Both the position numbers and the translations under genes were made by a program. The notes under the pieces are model-generated. The model was not told where the DNA came from and ran no database searches. It saw only the letters and a program-made list of their open reading frames with translations. Below are positions 5,722 through 6,045 of a DNA stretch of 6,045 nt, one piece after another. How positions within the stretch are numbered: the stretch's first letter is position 1; every line of letters begins with the position of its first letter. Origin of the DNA: Elusimicrobiota bacterium. Lineage in GTDB: Bacteria > Omnitrophota > Gorgyraeia > Zapsychrales > Fredricksoniimonadaceae. The stretch spans positions 1 to 6,045 of the forward strand of contig JAAYZZ010000104.1 in NCBI GenBank assembly GCA_012514595.1, given 5' to 3'.

Positions 5722-6045
5722 TCAAGTCTCGGATTTTTGAAGAACCGCCTCGACCTTGGCCGGCTCCTCTTTTCCGCCGCGCACCATCCCCTCCAGACGC
5801 CCGGTCTGGTCATCGGTCAGGTCCCCCACCAGCGCCAGATTGAGCCGTTTTTCCTTGAAGATGTCCCCCGCCACCCGACGGATATCTTCGGGTGTCAGGC
5901 TGTTGACGCGATACACGACCTCCCCCAGGGTCCGGATGCGGTCGCGCTCGATCAGGGACTCCCCGACCCACATCATATGCTCCATCGTGTCTTCCAAGGC
6001 CAGAAGGAACTGTCCCAGAAAATATTCCCGTGCCCGGACGAACTC
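5722..6045 (-). CDS. M16-family peptidase (pitrilysin/mitochondrial processing peptidase-like), C-terminal end, cut by right window edge
   Basis: The minus-strand frame enters at base 6045 and stops at a TGA (5724-5722), giving the last 107 residues. The segment starts EFVRAREYFLGQFLLALEDT and continues with VNSLTPEDIRRVAGDIFKE and LNLALVGDL. This is the closing pattern of an M16 domain: the AKe...G...L.LE(S/D)T helix, the 'sltpeDi..va...f' helix, and the last beta strand ending in 'vGdl'. M16 proteins are clamp-shaped zinc peptidases with the HxxEH site in the N-terminal domain; that part is outside the window, so whether this copy is active or a catalytically dead partner subunit cannot be told. 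A 38-residue charged tail follows the domain. A T6 run lies just downstream (5709-5704), but no GC-rich hairpin precedes it, so read-through into the next cluster is possible. Confidence 0.88.
   Translation of the reverse strand, partial: EFVRAREYFLGQFLLALEDTMEHMMWVGESLIERDRIRTLGEVVYRVNSLTPEDIRRVAGDIFKEKRLNLALVGDLTDDQTGRLEGMVRGGKEEPAKVEAVLQKSET

Noticed and set aside
5633..5725. 31-residue N-terminal extension of the small ORF
   Set aside because: This segment is the promoter and leader; AAGGAGG followed by ATG at 5632 fixes the start.
5717..5751. Two direct copies of CCGCCTC (5717-5723 and 5745-5751) around the end of the M16 gene
   Set aside because: Seven bases in GC-rich DNA is expected by chance; there is no third copy nearby, and nothing between them looks like a mobile element.

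Overview
The window is ordinary, densely coded bacterial chromosome of fairly high GC. It carries housekeeping genes plus two peptidase genes cut by the window edges. The L28 protein (89 aa, with a lysine/arginine-rich insertion), the TVAH form of the ArgRS HIGH motif and the order small ORF - rsfS - argS - recJ remind me of uncultured lineages such as Omnitrophota. That placement is recollection and inference, not a computed result.

Layout from left to right: (1) positions 1-1079, minus strand, hold the N-terminal ~359 residues of an M3-family oligoendopeptidase; the gene runs off the left edge shortly before its expected zinc site. (2) Positions 1080-1249 are a divergent intergenic region with a plausible promoter for each flanking gene. 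(3) rpmB (ribosomal protein L28) is on the plus strand at 1250-1519. (4) A perfectly palindromic, A/T-flanked hairpin at 1543-1574 serves as a shared terminator between convergent rpmB and recJ. (5) A minus-strand cluster follows, in transcription order: a promoter at 5669-5697, a 56-aa unrecognised small protein (5462-5632), rsfS, argS and recJ, ending at the shared terminator. (6) At the right edge, minus strand, is the C-terminal end of an M16-family (pitrilysin/MPP-like) peptidase.

The minus-strand cluster looks like one operon. It joins a ribosome dormancy factor (RsfS), a tRNA charging enzyme (ArgRS) and a single-strand DNA exonuclease (RecJ), led by a small basic protein with the best Shine-Dalgarno and -35 box of the set. 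Shared transcription is inferred from short gaps and the absence of internal terminators.

I found no mobile element, CRISPR array, RNA gene or obvious new system. The points most worth a second look are the small leader gene, the unclear start codon of rsfS, a hairpin-bearing in-frame insertion inside rsfS, and the unusual L28. The long plus-strand ORFs opposite the peptidase, recJ and argS genes are antisense shadows.
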